This document shows positions 9,919 to 18,815 of a DNA stretch of 64,000 bases, one piece after another; position 1 is the stretch's first letter, and every line of letters begins with the position of its first letter. The stretch is from the NCBI RefSeq assembly GCF_014694375.1, contig NZ_JAAUWW010000007.1, positions 1-64,000 of the forward strand. Reading direction: 5' to 3'. The notes below the pieces were generated by a model. It saw nothing but the letters and a program-made list of their open reading frames with translations, ran no database searches and was not told where the DNA came from. Position numbers and translations under genes: made by a program. The stretch is from Vibrio sp. S17_S38. GTDB taxonomy: Bacteria; Pseudomonadota; Gammaproteobacteria; Enterobacterales; Vibrionaceae.

Positions 9919-10527
9919 TTACATTGGATTGATAAGCCATTGACGATACATTTGCGCATGTTGAAGGCGAGTGGCCTGATCTACATTTCTCGCCCAATAC
10001 AACACTAAAGGCTCAAGCCAATTCATTTGACATAATTTCGCCGTCAATTCAAAAGGCTGTAAAATTTGTTCCAGCGGATATTGGTTATAACCTTTCGCGG
10101 AGAAGGCTTGTTTAGATCCCCCAGTCGTGATGACACTACGCCAAGACTTTCCAGCTAGCGCGCGCCCCTCACCAAAAGCAAACCCTTTACCCAACACAGA
10201 GTCCATCCATTCTTTCATTAACGCTGGGCAAGAATACATAAATAAAGGATGCTGAAAAACGATCACATCATGCTCAAGAAGCAAGCGATGCTCCGCGGCA
10301 ACATCAATAAAAAAATCAGGATAGCGTGCATACAAATCATGCACTCGAACGTGAGAAAGCCCTTGAATCGCTTTAAGTAATATTTGATTGGCAACAGAAT
10401 CATCGGGATCAGGATGAGCAAAAATAACCAAAACTCGAGGAAAATCCTGTTGGTCAGAAGACTTATCAGAATCAGTGGAGGTAGATTGAAGCGGCGTAGC
10501 TTGAAAACGATCCTTCCTGTCAGACAT
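9919..10527 (-). CDS. kefG: KefG, ancillary NAD(P)H oxidoreductase for KefB
   Basis: KefG is a flavodoxin-like quinone oxidoreductase family protein required for full KefB activity. The 202-residue sequence carries the family hallmarks RVLVIFAHPDPDDSVANQILL near residue 30, FQHPLFMYSCPALMKEWMDSVL near residue 92 and GKSWRSVITTGG near residue 125. It has a hydrophilic, poorly conserved 25-residue N-terminal extension. ATG at 10527 follows a GGAGTGAG ribosome binding site. It is the first gene of the kefG-kefB-yheV-slyD set and is divergent from yheS. Confidence 0.88.
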   Translation of the reverse strand: MSDRKDRFQATPLQSTSTDSDKSSDQQDFPRVLVIFAHPDPDDSVANQILLKAIQGLSHVRVHDLYARYPDFFIDVAAEHRLLLEHDVIVFQHPLFMYSCPALMKEWMDSVLGKGFAFGEGRALAGKSWRSVITTGGSKQAFSAKGYNQYPLEQILQPFELTAKLCQMNWLEPLVLYWARNVDQATRLQHAQMYRQWLINPM

Positions 10528-10806
10528 CTCTCACTCCTTTTGATAGGCTCATCGGTATTCTTTAAGCTTGTATTCTTAAAATATATATTTTTAAAAATAT
10601 GTCAGGCTTAACTTATGGATAGAGTAAGCATGAGTAGAATAAGTATAACGGTTTACATTGGTGTTTATCATATTTTCTTAAATTATCCTGAGCTCACGTT
10701 AAATAGTATAATTATCGACATCTAATCATGAAACGCCTACTATTCTCTGCGGTTTCATTTCGTTCATGCATTCAATTATCTAGAGCAAAAGTTAGATCAC
10801 AACCCT

Positions 10807-12714
10807 ATGATTATATTTTCAGACATTCAATTACTTCGCGGCGGAAAGCCATTATTAGACCAAGCCTTTGCGACTATTCATCCTGGTGATAAAGTCGGTC
10901 TAGTTGGCAAAAATGGCTGTGGTAAATCAACACTGTTTGCTCTACTTAAAGATGAACTATCTATCGATGCTGGTAATTTTCAGATGCCTTCCCATTGGGA
11001 GCTAGCTTGGGTTGCACAAGAAACACCAGCATTAGATCGAGCAGCAATCGACTATGTCATTGATGGCGATAGAGAGTTTCGAAATTTAGAGCAACAACTA
11101 GTTAAAGCTGAACAAGCCGACAACGGTACATTAGTTGCAGAATTACACAGCAAAATCGATATTGTGGGCGGCTATACCATTAATGCTCGAGCGGCTGAAC
11201 TACTAAACGGTTTAGGCTTTAGCCAAGAGCAAATGCAATGGAGTTTAACCCAGTTCTCCGGTGGTTGGCGCATGCGTTTAAACCTTGCTCAAGCTCTACT
11301 GTGTCGCTCTGATTTACTCCTACTCGATGAACCGACCAACCACTTAGATTTAGATGCTGTTTTATGGCTTGAAAAATGGCTACAGAACTATCCTGGCACC
11401 TTGATTTTGATCTCCCATGACCGTGACTTTTTAGATCCGATTGTCGGTCGAATCATTCACGTTGAAAATCAAGCTCTAAATGAATACACCGGTAACTATT
11501 CTTCCTTTGAAACCCAGCGTGCTCAAAAGTTGATGCAGCAACAAGCCATGTACTCCAAGCAGCAAAAGCAAATGTCGCACATGCAAAGCTACATCGACCG
11601 TTTTCGCTATAAAGCCTCTAAAGCTCGTCAGGCACAAAGTCGTATTAAAGCATTAGAGAAAATGGAAAAAGTCCTGCCTGCACAGTTTGATAACCCATTT
11701 AACTTTGAATTTCGTGAACCGGCTGCCCTACCCAATCCTATTATGATGATGGATGATGTTTCGGCAGGTTACGGCGATAAATTGATCTTAGAAAAAATCC
11801 GTTTGAATTTAGTTCCAGGCAGTCGTATTGGTTTACTTGGCCGCAATGGCGCTGGTAAATCGACTTTGATCAAATTACTCTCAGGTGAGCTCAATCCACA
11901 AGGCGGCGACCTCACCTATTCTCAAGGTGTAAAGATTGGATATTTTGCTCAGCATCAACTAGAAACGCTGCATCCAGAAGAAACCCCACTGCAACACTTG
12001 ATGCAAATTGCTACCAATCAAACAGAACAACAGTTGAGAGATTACCTTGGCAGCTTTGGTTTCCAAGGGGAGAAAGCGTTAGATAAAGTCGCGCCCTTCT
12101 CTGGCGGTGAAAAAGCGCGCTTAGTATTAGCCTTGTTAGTGTGGCAGAAACCGAATCTATTATTACTCGATGAGCCTACCAACCACCTTGATTTAGATAT
12201 GCGTCAAGCGCTAACCATGGCATTGCAAACCTTTGAAGGAGCAATGGTAATTGTCAGTCATGACCGTTATTTATTGCGCGCGACCACCGATGATCTTTAT
12301 CTAGTGGATGCCCAACAAGTAATGCCATTTGATGGTGATCTTGGTGATTACTATAAATGGCTAACCGACCAACAAAAACAAGATAGAAAAGATGCACAAG
12401 GTGAAAGTGATGATGCACCTAGCACCAATAGCGCCGCTAATCGAAAAGAACAAAAACGCCTAGAAGCAGAACGCCGTAAACAAACCGCGCCATTGCGCAA
12501 GAAAATCACCCAACTTGAAAGCCAAATGGACAAGTTGAGCCAAGATCTTGCTCAAGCAGAAGAACAATTAGGTGATGTTTCCCTCTATCAAGACGAAAAT
12601 AAGGCTAAACTTACTCAAGTACTCAACCAACAAGCCACCAGTAAATCGCAGCTTGAAAATGTTGAAATGGAATGGATGGCACTACAAGAAGAGCTTGAGG
12701 AGTTAACCGATTAG
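10807..12714 (+). CDS. yheS: ABC-F family ATPase YheS
   Basis: An ABC-F protein, a soluble tandem ATPase class that acts on the ribosome rather than in transport. The 635-residue protein has two nucleotide-binding domains: Walker A GKNGCGKST near residue 34 and GRNGAGKST near residue 347, signatures FSGGWRMR and FSGGEKAR, and Walker B LLLLDEPTNHLD in both. A charged linker lies between them (about residues 245-300) and a C-terminal coiled coil covers residues 550-635. There is no membrane segment. The ribosome binding site is weak. It is divergent from kefG, as in E. coli, and is followed without a gap by the TIGR02444 gene (TAG then ATG). Confidence 0.93.
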   Translation: MIIFSDIQLLRGGKPLLDQAFATIHPGDKVGLVGKNGCGKSTLFALLKDELSIDAGNFQMPSHWELAWVAQETPALDRAAIDYVIDGDREFRNLEQQLVKAEQADNGTLVAELHSKIDIVGGYTINARAAELLNGLGFSQEQMQWSLTQFSGGWRMRLNLAQALLCRSDLLLLDEPTNHLDLDAVLWLEKWLQNYPGTLILISHDRDFLDPIVGRIIHVENQALNEYTGNYSSFETQRAQKLMQQQAMYSKQQKQMSHMQSYIDRFRYKASKARQAQSRIKALEKMEKVLPAQFDNPFNFEFREPAALPNPIMMMDDVSAGYGDKLILEKIRLNLVPGSRIGLLGRNGAGKSTLIKLLSGELNPQGGDLTYSQGVKIGYFAQHQLETLHPEETPLQHLMQIATNQTEQQLRDYLGSFGFQGEKALDKVAPFSGGEKARLVLALLVWQKPNLLLLDEPTNHLDLDMRQALTMALQTFEGAMVIVSHDRYLLRATTDDLYLVDAQQVMPFDGDLGDYYKWLTDQQKQDRKDAQGESDDAPSTNSAANRKEQKRLEAERRKQTAPLRKKITQLESQMDKLSQDLAQAEEQLGDVSLYQDENKAKLTQVLNQQATSKSQLENVEMEWMALQEELEELTD

Positions 12715-13176
12715 ATGTCTACGCCCTCTTTGTTTCCCCTCACCCGTGAACGATTGTGGCAATTTAGTTTGCAGCATTACGGCGTGCGTGAAATAAAAGA
12801 AGCTTGCTTAGTTTTACAGAACAGGCATAAAGGTACGGTTAACTTAATTTTATTGTTAAAATGGCTCGATGAACATGAATTGAGCCTTTCTAAACAGCAA
12901 TGGGAACAATTAGATAACGCGATTGAGCGAACTGAAAACCTATTGCAACAATTTCGAGATTATCGACGTAAGGCCAAACCTCACTTACCAGATACACTTT
13001 ATCGCGAATCGCTGCAATTTGAATTACAACTAGAACGCCAGCAACAATCAGATCTTGTTCATTGTATTAATCATCTTGATTTATCACCAAGCATAGGCCA
13101 ACCAATGACGCATCTTTATTGTCAAAAACTAGGCGCGCCACATTTGTCTGCAATTTTTTATAAGATTGAACATTAA
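12715..13176 (+). CDS. TIGR02444 family protein, function unknown
   Basis: A 153-residue cytosolic protein of a family with no known function, recognised from its N-terminus (RERLWQFSLQHYGVREIKEACLVLQNRHKGTVNLILLLKWLDE). It is helical and rich in Gln, Leu and Glu, with no signal peptide or membrane segment. Its ATG directly abuts the yheS stop codon, so the two are almost certainly cotranscribed and perhaps translationally coupled. This neighbourhood with an ABC-F gene is common in vibrios. Confidence 0.8.
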   Translation: MSTPSLFPLTRERLWQFSLQHYGVREIKEACLVLQNRHKGTVNLILLLKWLDEHELSLSKQQWEQLDNAIERTENLLQQFRDYRRKAKPHLPDTLYRESLQFELQLERQQQSDLVHCINHLDLSPSIGQPMTHLYCQKLGAPHLSAIFYKIEH

Positions 13177-13188
13177 AGGCTTATCTTC

Positions 13189-14178
13189 ATGATATCTACA
13201 AAATATATCCTGTTCATTCTGGCCAGTTTTGTCACCCTACAAGCAAACGCAGAAAGCGACACAACACCCCTAGTCGACTATACCGATTTTGGTCCTCTAT
13301 TGACTTTAACTCAAGCACCAATCCAAGCGATGGGGCTATCACTCAAAACTCGCGATGCATTTGGTTGGAAAAAAGGAACATTAGAAGCCTACGGTCAAGG
13401 CACCATCTCTAGTGTTTGGGTTGATAATAGTGATTACATGGGCGATTACTATCAAAATGATATCAACGTGGGCTTGATCTACGCTCCTGCCGATGACTGG
13501 AAAATTGATTTTAATTACCTCTATCGTTTCGCCGCCAACAACAAACTCGACAGTGTTGTCAATGGCTTCCATAAAGTATTCGGCGTCAGTGCCAATGGTC
13601 GAGATGAAGTCGATAATGACCGCTTTTATATTAAAAATAAGAAAACAGGCCAAGTCGTCGAAGACTTTAAGGGGGATGCATTTAATAATGCCTTTAACCT
13701 TTATGTAGAAAAAACGGTCTTTGAAACTAAGCGTCAAGCTCTATCATTTGGTGGCGCTTTGTATTACAACAAAGTATTCAACGGTGAATTCGCCAATAGC
13801 TCTTTCGAACAAGCACTTCAACTTAATTATTCCTTTTATTTAACGGATTCTAACCGCTTTTATACCAGTGTTAACGTTATTCATCATGATACCGATAGTG
13901 TCGATTTCGTGAGCCTAAGAGAGTTCACTACTAATGGTAGTTTAAGTTACCAATATATCTTTAATGAACGTCATTCTCTCGTCGCTGAATTCAGAATACA
14001 GCAAGGTGCGACGCATAATGATGAAAGTGAACTCAACATGATTACCTATGAACCGATTGTCGGTTACCGTTATAACCTCGGGTTTGGCGCGATTGAATTT
14101 TCTATGACTGAAAATGTAATTAATAGTGATAACGCGGCTGACTTCACCATGACACTTGGGTATCGCCAACGTATTTAA
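13189..14178 (+). CDS. Putative outer-membrane beta-barrel protein (solitary autotransporter-barrel type)
   Basis: A 329-residue exported protein with a Sec signal peptide (residues 1-22, MISTKYILFILASFVTLQANA). The mature part is rich in alternating aromatic/polar strands (DDWKIDFNYLYRF, FYTSVNVIHHDT, SLSYQYIFNERHSLVAEFRIQQG) that suggest a beta-barrel of about 12 strands. It most resembles the solitary outer-membrane autotransporter-barrel family of vibrios, from memory. It ends GYRQRI instead of the usual terminal aromatic residue. It occupies the place where E. coli has yheT (hydrolase) between yheS and yheU. Its transported substrate or role is unknown. Confidence 0.6.
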   Translation: MISTKYILFILASFVTLQANAESDTTPLVDYTDFGPLLTLTQAPIQAMGLSLKTRDAFGWKKGTLEAYGQGTISSVWVDNSDYMGDYYQNDINVGLIYAPADDWKIDFNYLYRFAANNKLDSVVNGFHKVFGVSANGRDEVDNDRFYIKNKKTGQVVEDFKGDAFNNAFNLYVEKTVFETKRQALSFGGALYYNKVFNGEFANSSFEQALQLNYSFYLTDSNRFYTSVNVIHHDTDSVDFVSLREFTTNGSLSYQYIFNERHSLVAEFRIQQGATHNDESELNMITYEPIVGYRYNLGFGAIEFSMTENVINSDNAADFTMTLGYRQRI

Positions 14179-14225
14179 CCTGTCGCTACCGTTATTTAAA
14201 ATCGGTGGTTCTCTGGAGCACATAA

Positions 14226-14441
14226 ATGATCATTCCATGGCAAGACATTGGTCCTGACACGCTGGATAACTTAATCAAAGAGTTTATCTTACGTGAAGGC
14301 ACCGATTACGGAATACAAGAAACCTCACTTGAAACCAAGATAAAACAAGTTAAAGAACAATTAAAATCCGGCAGCGTCGCGATTGTTTTTTCAGAATTAC
14401 ATGAAAGCGTGGATATCAAACCGGTCAATCAACTGAATTAA
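14226..14441 (+). CDS. yheU: UPF0270 family protein YheU
   Basis: A 71-residue protein of unknown function that aligns closely with E. coli YheU ([29 protein letters not shown]). ATG follows a CTGGAG ribosome binding site. It keeps the ancestral position upstream of prkB. No catalytic motif is apparent. Confidence 0.9.
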   Translation: MIIPWQDIGPDTLDNLIKEFILREGTDYGIQETSLETKIKQVKEQLKSGSVAIVFSELHESVDIKPVNQLN

Positions 14442-14451
14442 TGGTTAAGAT

Positions 14452-14512
14452 TATGCTCAAGTAACTCCATGGTGCAGAATACAGAACTCGCACATTGATG
14501 TTACTTGAGTAT
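14452..14512. repeat. Inverted repeat between yheU and prkB
   Basis: CTCAAGTAAC at the left and GTTACTTGAG at the right form perfect 10-bp arms around about 35 nt, which include the segment GAACTCGCACATTGATG. A near copy of that inner segment (AACTCGCATATTGATG) occurs at 44.73 kb. There is no T-run, so it is more likely a dispersed repeat or RNA structure than a terminator. Confidence 0.5.
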
Positions 14513-14583
14513 CTCACTATTTATTCTTGCAGATCATTCCTCTACACTATTCATCAACATTTACGTCGAAAGAAAGGATTATC

Positions 14584-15453
14584 ATGTCGGCAAAACATCC
14601 CATTATTGCTGTAACCGGTTCTTCAGGTGCAGGGACAACAACCACTTCTGAGACCTTCCGAAAAATGTTCAACATGATGGGAGTCAAAGCATCTTGGGTT
14701 GAAGGTGATAGCTTCCATCGCTATACCCGCCCAGAAATGGATGTGGCAATTCGTAAAGCTCGCGAACAAGGTAAACACATCAGTTACTTCGGACCAGAAG
14801 CAAATAACTTTCCTGCTCTAGCCAAATTTTTCAAGCAATATGGTAAAGATGGCACTGGAAAAATTCGCCGTTATCTGCACAGTTTTGATGAAGCTGTTCC
14901 TTACAACCAAATGCCGGGAACCTTTACTCCTTGGCAAGATTTAGCAGATAACACCGATGTACTGTTTTATGAAGGGTTGCATGGCGGCGTGGTCGATGAT
15001 GCCATCAACGCCTCACAGCATGTTGATTTCTTAATTGGAATGGTACCAATCGTCAACTTAGAATGGATTCAAAAATTTGTTCGTGATACTCGTGATCGTG
15101 GTCACTCTCGAGAGGCAGTAATGGATTCAATTGTTCGATCTATGGATGATTATCTCAATTACATCACGCCACAGTTTTCTCGTACTCATATCAATTTTCA
15201 GCGCGTACCAACAGTGGACACTTCCAATCCACTCAACGCCAAAGGCATTCCAAGTTTAGATGAAAGTTTTGTGGTGATCCGATTAAGAGGGATTAAAAAT
15301 GTCGACTTCCCTTATCTACTAGCCATGATAGAAGGCTCATTTATGTCTCGCCATAACACGCTTGTCGTTCCTGGTGGCAAAATGAGTTTTGCGATGGAAT
15401 TGATCATCCAACCGCTTCTTCAACAATTAACAGAAACGGGTAAAATTGGCTAA
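14584..15453 (+). CDS. prkB: Phosphoribulokinase-like protein PrkB
   Basis: PrkB is a P-loop kinase of the phosphoribulokinase/uridine kinase family; the substrate in heterotrophs is unknown and no RuBisCO is visible here. The chosen ATG at 14584 (after AAAGGA) gives 289 residues beginning MSAKHPIIAVTGSSGAGTTTT, with the nucleotide-binding loop GSSGAGTTT near residue 12. Typical segments are VEGDSFHRYTRPEMD near residue 40 and FYEGLHGG near residue 135. It stands between yheU and crp as in other vibrios. Confidence 0.9.
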   Translation: MSAKHPIIAVTGSSGAGTTTTSETFRKMFNMMGVKASWVEGDSFHRYTRPEMDVAIRKAREQGKHISYFGPEANNFPALAKFFKQYGKDGTGKIRRYLHSFDEAVPYNQMPGTFTPWQDLADNTDVLFYEGLHGGVVDDAINASQHVDFLIGMVPIVNLEWIQKFVRDTRDRGHSREAVMDSIVRSMDDYLNYITPQFSRTHINFQRVPTVDTSNPLNAKGIPSLDESFVVIRLRGIKNVDFPYLLAMIEGSFMSRHNTLVVPGGKMSFAMELIIQPLLQQLTETGKIG

Positions 15454-15455
15454 AA

Positions 15456-15473
15456 AAGTGATCCATTTCACCT
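15456..15473 (+). promoter_or_regulatory. CRP-like box upstream of crp
   Basis: AGTGA-tccatt-TCACC (GTGA-N6-TCAC) lies directly after the prkB stop codon and 223 bp before the crp ATG. It fits the half-sites of the TGTGA-N6-TCACA consensus. In E. coli crp is autoregulated through its own long leader. Function here is inferred. Confidence 0.45.
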
Positions 15474-15695
15474 TACTGTTAAGTCTGTGACTTTGGACAC
15501 GTTTTACTCACATAATTCGGCCTCTAGCCCGATCAAAATCAAGAAATCTCTGGCAGAAAGAGGTAGTATTTGCACTCAAGACTGCAAGAGCACTTGCAGC
15601 AAAAATGATTAACACCTATTCTATTTGACCAGTTTAGCCGGTCTCAGGATGAATGACTCAAAACTGAGCAAGCCTTGCAGAGGAAGTAACAAATT

Positions 15696-16328
15696 ATGGT
15701 TCTAGGTAAACCTCAAACTGACCCAACTTTAGAGTGGTTTCTATCGCATTGTCATATTCATAAGTACCCATCAAAAAGTACTTTGATCCATGCTGGCGAA
15801 AAAGCAGAAACTTTATACTACATCGTAAAAGGGTCTGTAGCCGTATTAATCAAGGATGAAGAAGGCAAGGAAATGATCCTGTCTTATTTGAACCAAGGTG
15901 ATTTCATTGGTGAATTAGGTCTATTCGAAGAAGATCAAGAGCGTACCGCTTGGGTTCGTGCTAAATCTCCTTGTGAAGTGGCTGAGATTTCATTCAAGAA
16001 ATTCCGTCAACTGATCCAAGTTAACCCAGATATTTTGATGCGTCTCTCCGCTCAGATGGCTACTCGCCTACAAATCACCAGCCAAAAAGTAGGTGACTTA
16101 GCATTCCTAGACGTAACAGGTCGTATCGCACAAACGCTACTAAATCTAGCCAAACAACCTGATGCTATGACTCACCCAGATGGCATGCAAATCAAGATCA
16201 CTCGTCAAGAGATCGGTCAGATTGTTGGTTGCTCACGTGAAACTGTTGGCCGTATCTTGAAGATGCTAGAAGAGCAAAATCTGATCTCTGCTCATGGTAA
16301 AACCATCGTGGTTTACGGTACTCGTTAA
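15696..16328 (+). CDS. crp: cAMP receptor protein (catabolite regulator)
   Basis: Crp is the global cAMP-dependent regulator of carbon use, and in vibrios also of competence and virulence. The 210-residue protein is essentially the family standard: cyclic-nucleotide domain (residues 1-130, with [19 protein letters not shown] and [22 protein letters not shown]) and a winged helix near the C-terminus with the recognition helix [19 protein letters not shown]. The start is ATG at 15696 after GAGGAAG. The 242-bp leader is long and holds a CRP-like box; a terminator follows the gene. Confidence 0.97.
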   Translation: MVLGKPQTDPTLEWFLSHCHIHKYPSKSTLIHAGEKAETLYYIVKGSVAVLIKDEEGKEMILSYLNQGDFIGELGLFEEDQERTAWVRAKSPCEVAEISFKKFRQLIQVNPDILMRLSAQMATRLQITSQKVGDLAFLDVTGRIAQTLLNLAKQPDAMTHPDGMQIKITRQEIGQIVGCSRETVGRILKMLEEQNLISAHGKTIVVYGTR

Positions 16329-16372
16329 TAGTTAATAGTTAATAACTAGCGCGTTAAACAACTTAAAATGAC

Positions 16373-16407
16373 AAAGCCACTGAATGCTGATTCAGTGGCT
16401 TTATTTT
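16373..16407 (+). terminator. Intrinsic terminator of crp
   Basis: AAAGCCACTGAAT-gctg-ATTCAGTGGCTTT followed by ATTTTT, 45 bp after the crp stop codon. Strong stem with a T-rich tail on the plus strand. Confidence 0.9.
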
Positions 16408-16447
16408 TGTCCCTTTCTTTACGCAAAGTAATTGAGATTACACTCAA

Positions 16448-16540
16448 TTGGTAAGTAAACGAGGATACATGAGCTTAGTTGACCTAAGTAGTTGGAATAC
16501 TGAACGTAGCCAGCAAATCAAACGTCAAGTAAGACAGGAA
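16448..16540. repeat. Vibrio-type intergenic palindromic repeat, copy 1
   Basis: This stretch (GGTAAGT ... ATGAGCTTAGTT ... CCTAAGTAG ... GAACGTAGCCAGCAAA) is related to a second stretch at 18681-18772 in the rph-pyrE spacer. Both keep the core ATGAGCTTAG, a short loop, CCTAAGT and a downstream GAACG-A-CCA-CAAA. The central AGCTTAG/CTAAG part can form a hairpin. It resembles a dispersed noncoding repeat family that I recall from vibrio genomes. Confidence 0.5.
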
Positions 16541-16545
16541 TATTT

Positions 16546-17751
16546 TTATCCGATCGCTGGCAACATACCAATGCTAATCAATACTTGTACCCCAATAATC
16601 ACCACACCTGCAGCTAAAACCAACATCAAAGCGGCACTACCGCCAACAACGGTAAAACCTTGGGTATTAAGGTGAATCTTACGCGAACGCTTCACCATCG
16701 CAACAGGCAGTAAAATAGCCAGAATAGCTAAAGCAATCGCGGCATAGCCTAATGCCATGATAAAACCTTGCGGATAAAATAAAGCAAAACATAATGGTGG
16801 GACAAACGTCACTAAAGCGATTCCAACACGTCCACCTTGGCTTTTACTCTTATTTAAACTATCACCCAGAAATTCAAACAACCCTAAACTCACGCCCAAA
16901 AAAGAAGTAATTAAAGCAAGGTCAGCAAATACCGATACCACTTGAGAGATCATAGAATTATGAATAACTTGAGACAACGTACCGACCAATGCGCTCACAT
17001 CTCCGGCTTGAGAAAGACTCGCTTGATCGACGACACCTAAAGTGGCTAATTGCCATAAAATATAAATAACCAAAGGTAACAGTGAACCAACCACCATCAC
17101 TTTTTTTAGCGCCTTCATATCTAAATCTAAATATCGAACGACAGCAGGAATACTACCGTGAAAACCAAAAGAGGTAAAAATAACAGGCAGCGCTGCGATA
17201 ATTAAGCCTTTTTCTAATGGCATATTAACCAGATGAACCGCTTGAATATTTGGCGTTAAAAAGAACAACATCACAGCCATCGCGATTAATTTACACGTGA
17301 AAAGTACACGGTTCACTTTATCGACTGAGGAAGTACCAAAAGTAACGATCGCCGCGATCAAAATGGTAAAGATAAGTGTACCGGCACCATTGGAAACATC
17401 GAGCTCAAACCAGTTATGCAGCTTATCGTTAAACTGCCCACCGCCGCCGGCAATATAAGCCGCGCACAGTGCATAAAATAAAAATAACATCGCAAAGGTC
17501 GCGATCCACTTTCCTTTATTACCTAAAAACTGCTTAGCTAATGTATGTAAGGTTGCATCATGATCAGCATGTTGATGCAATTCCAACATCAACAAAGCGG
17601 TATACGCCATTAATGCCCACATCACGACCATAATCGCTAATGAAGTCATAAAGCCTAATCCCGCAGACGCGATAGGTAACGCCAACATCCCTGCACCGAT
17701 CGTGGTGCCTGCGATAATCAAAGTACTGCCTAGAACTTTTGAATTACTCAT
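16546..17751 (-). CDS. tyrP: Aromatic amino acid permease, TyrP-like
   Basis: An inner-membrane H+-coupled amino acid transporter of the HAAAP family (TyrP/Mtr/TnaB). The 401-residue protein has about 11 hydrophobic segments; the N-terminus LGSTLIIAGTTIGAGMLALPIASAGLGF and the segment MLFLFYALCAAYIAGGGGQ are closest to E. coli TyrP, so tyrosine is the likely substrate. Tryptophan cannot be excluded. It stands alone, convergent with crp, and its promoter region borders the pyrE terminator. A possible TyrR half-site was seen upstream but is weak. Confidence 0.8.
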   Translation of the reverse strand: MSNSKVLGSTLIIAGTTIGAGMLALPIASAGLGFMTSLAIMVVMWALMAYTALLMLELHQHADHDATLHTLAKQFLGNKGKWIATFAMLFLFYALCAAYIAGGGGQFNDKLHNWFELDVSNGAGTLIFTILIAAIVTFGTSSVDKVNRVLFTCKLIAMAVMLFFLTPNIQAVHLVNMPLEKGLIIAALPVIFTSFGFHGSIPAVVRYLDLDMKALKKVMVVGSLLPLVIYILWQLATLGVVDQASLSQAGDVSALVGTLSQVIHNSMISQVVSVFADLALITSFLGVSLGLFEFLGDSLNKSKSQGGRVGIALVTFVPPLCFALFYPQGFIMALGYAAIALAILAILLPVAMVKRSRKIHLNTQGFTVVGGSAALMLVLAAGVVIIGVQVLISIGMLPAIG

Positions 17752-17912
17752 TTACACTTACCGTCCAAAATAATTTACGACAATTTACCACTTGGACTAG
17801 ATAAATCGACCTATAAATTCAAAAAATCAGCCATAACAGGTCAAACATCACTCAAAACCCAAGATAATTTACTGCGTATAAAATAGTTTACAAAAATAGA
17901 TGCAATCCAAAA

Positions 17913-17950
17913 GAAAACCCCGCCATTCCAACAGAAATGGCGGGGTTTAA
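17913..17950 (-). terminator. Intrinsic terminator of pyrE
   Basis: AAACCCCGCCATT ... AATGGCGGGGTTT with a short loop lies 30 bp past the pyrE stop codon. On the minus strand it is followed by TTTTCTTTT. Confidence 0.9.
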
Positions 17951-17981
17951 TATTGAATATTTTGAATCGGATTTAAATTAA

Positions 17982-18623
17982 CTAGATACCGTATTGTGCA
18001 CGGTAAGCCTTGACTGATTCCAACTGCTCTGCGCTATTGCCTTGTTCTTCAAGGTAAGTCACAAGGTCGCCTAAACAGATAATAGAAATAACCGAGCAAC
18101 CAAAATCACGCTCCACTTCTTGAATAGCAGATAACTCACCTTTGCCTTTTTCTTGGCGATCAATGGCCACTAATACACCCGCCAAATCAGCGCCATTGGC
18201 TTTAATGATTTCCATCGATTCACGAATCGCGGTACCAGCAGTGATCACATCGTCCACCAGCATAATGCGGCCTTCCAATGGATTTCCCACTAAATTGCCA
18301 CCTTCACCGTGATCTTTAGCTTCTTTACGGTTAAAGCAATAAGGCGTATCAATATCATGATGATCAGCTAAAGCAACGGCTGTGGTTGTCGCGATAGGAA
18401 TGCCTTTGTAAGCAGGGCCAAACAACACATCAAACTCAATACCTGATTCCGCTAATGCTGCTGCATAAAAACGGCCTAAACGAGCTAAATCACGGCCAGT
18501 GTTAAATAAACCTGCATTAAAAAAGTAAGGGCTAGTACGGCCAGATTTTAAAGTAAACTCACCAAACTTAAGAACTTGTTTCTCAAGGGCAAACTCAATA
18601 AATTCACGTTGATATGCTTTCAT
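17982..18623 (-). CDS. pyrE: Orotate phosphoribosyltransferase
   Basis: PyrE converts orotate and PRPP to orotidine 5'-monophosphate in pyrimidine synthesis. The 213-residue protein matches the enterobacterial length. Visible motifs are [16 protein letters not shown] near residue 22, the flexible-loop region [13 protein letters not shown] near residue 98 and the PRPP-binding motif [12 protein letters not shown] near residue 121. It lies downstream of rph with a 192-bp spacer that contains a terminator-like hairpin and a palindromic repeat, which suggests attenuation control as known for E. coli rph-pyrE. Confidence 0.96.
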   Translation of the reverse strand: MKAYQREFIEFALEKQVLKFGEFTLKSGRTSPYFFNAGLFNTGRDLARLGRFYAAALAESGIEFDVLFGPAYKGIPIATTTAVALADHHDIDTPYCFNRKEAKDHGEGGNLVGNPLEGRIMLVDDVITAGTAIRESMEIIKANGADLAGVLVAIDRQEKGKGELSAIQEVERDFGCSVISIICLGDLVTYLEEQGNSAEQLESVKAYRAQYGI

Positions 18624-18680
18624 GATCTCTCTCTTTTCTTTCTGTCTGTCACTATACTCTAAATAATTGGTACTACAGTT

Positions 18681-18772
18681 AGGCGGTAAGTTCGTGAATC
18701 CCTATGAGCTTAGCTTGCCTAAGTGATTAGGGTGAACGAACGCAACCAACAAAACTGTAGCATCAAGTATAA
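18681..18772. repeat. Vibrio-type intergenic palindromic repeat, copy 2
   Basis: Related to the copy at 16448-16540. It can fold into a long imperfect hairpin: TTCGTGAA, CCCTA and CTTAG on the left pair with CTAAG, TAGGG and GAACGAA on the right. It sits in the rph-pyrE spacer, so it will be part of the leader of pyrE mRNA. Confidence 0.55.
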
Positions 18773-18780
18773 CGAGCATA

Positions 18781-18808
18781 AAAAAATAGCCCCTAAATCA
18801 GGAGCTAT
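18781..18808 (-). terminator. Terminator-like hairpin between rph and pyrE (possible pyrE attenuator)
   Basis: On the minus strand ATAGCTCCT-gattt-AGGGGCTAT is followed by TTTTTTT. It begins only 8 bp past the rph stop codon. In E. coli a terminator in the same position ends pyrE transcription unless rph translation closely follows polymerase, which depends on UTP. The close spacing here is compatible with that mechanism. Confidence 0.65.
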
Positions 18809-18815
18809 AAATAAA

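Noticed and set aside
16448-16675. 75-codon plus-strand open frame between crp and tyrP
   Set aside because: It crosses the palindromic repeat and runs into the 3' end of tyrP on the other strand; the residues look like no protein family and there is no good ribosome binding site.
17875-17892. Possible TyrR box upstream of tyrP
   Set aside because: Only one half (TGTAAA) matches the TGTAAA-N6-TTTACA consensus; the other half is TATACG and the site is about 125 bp from the start.
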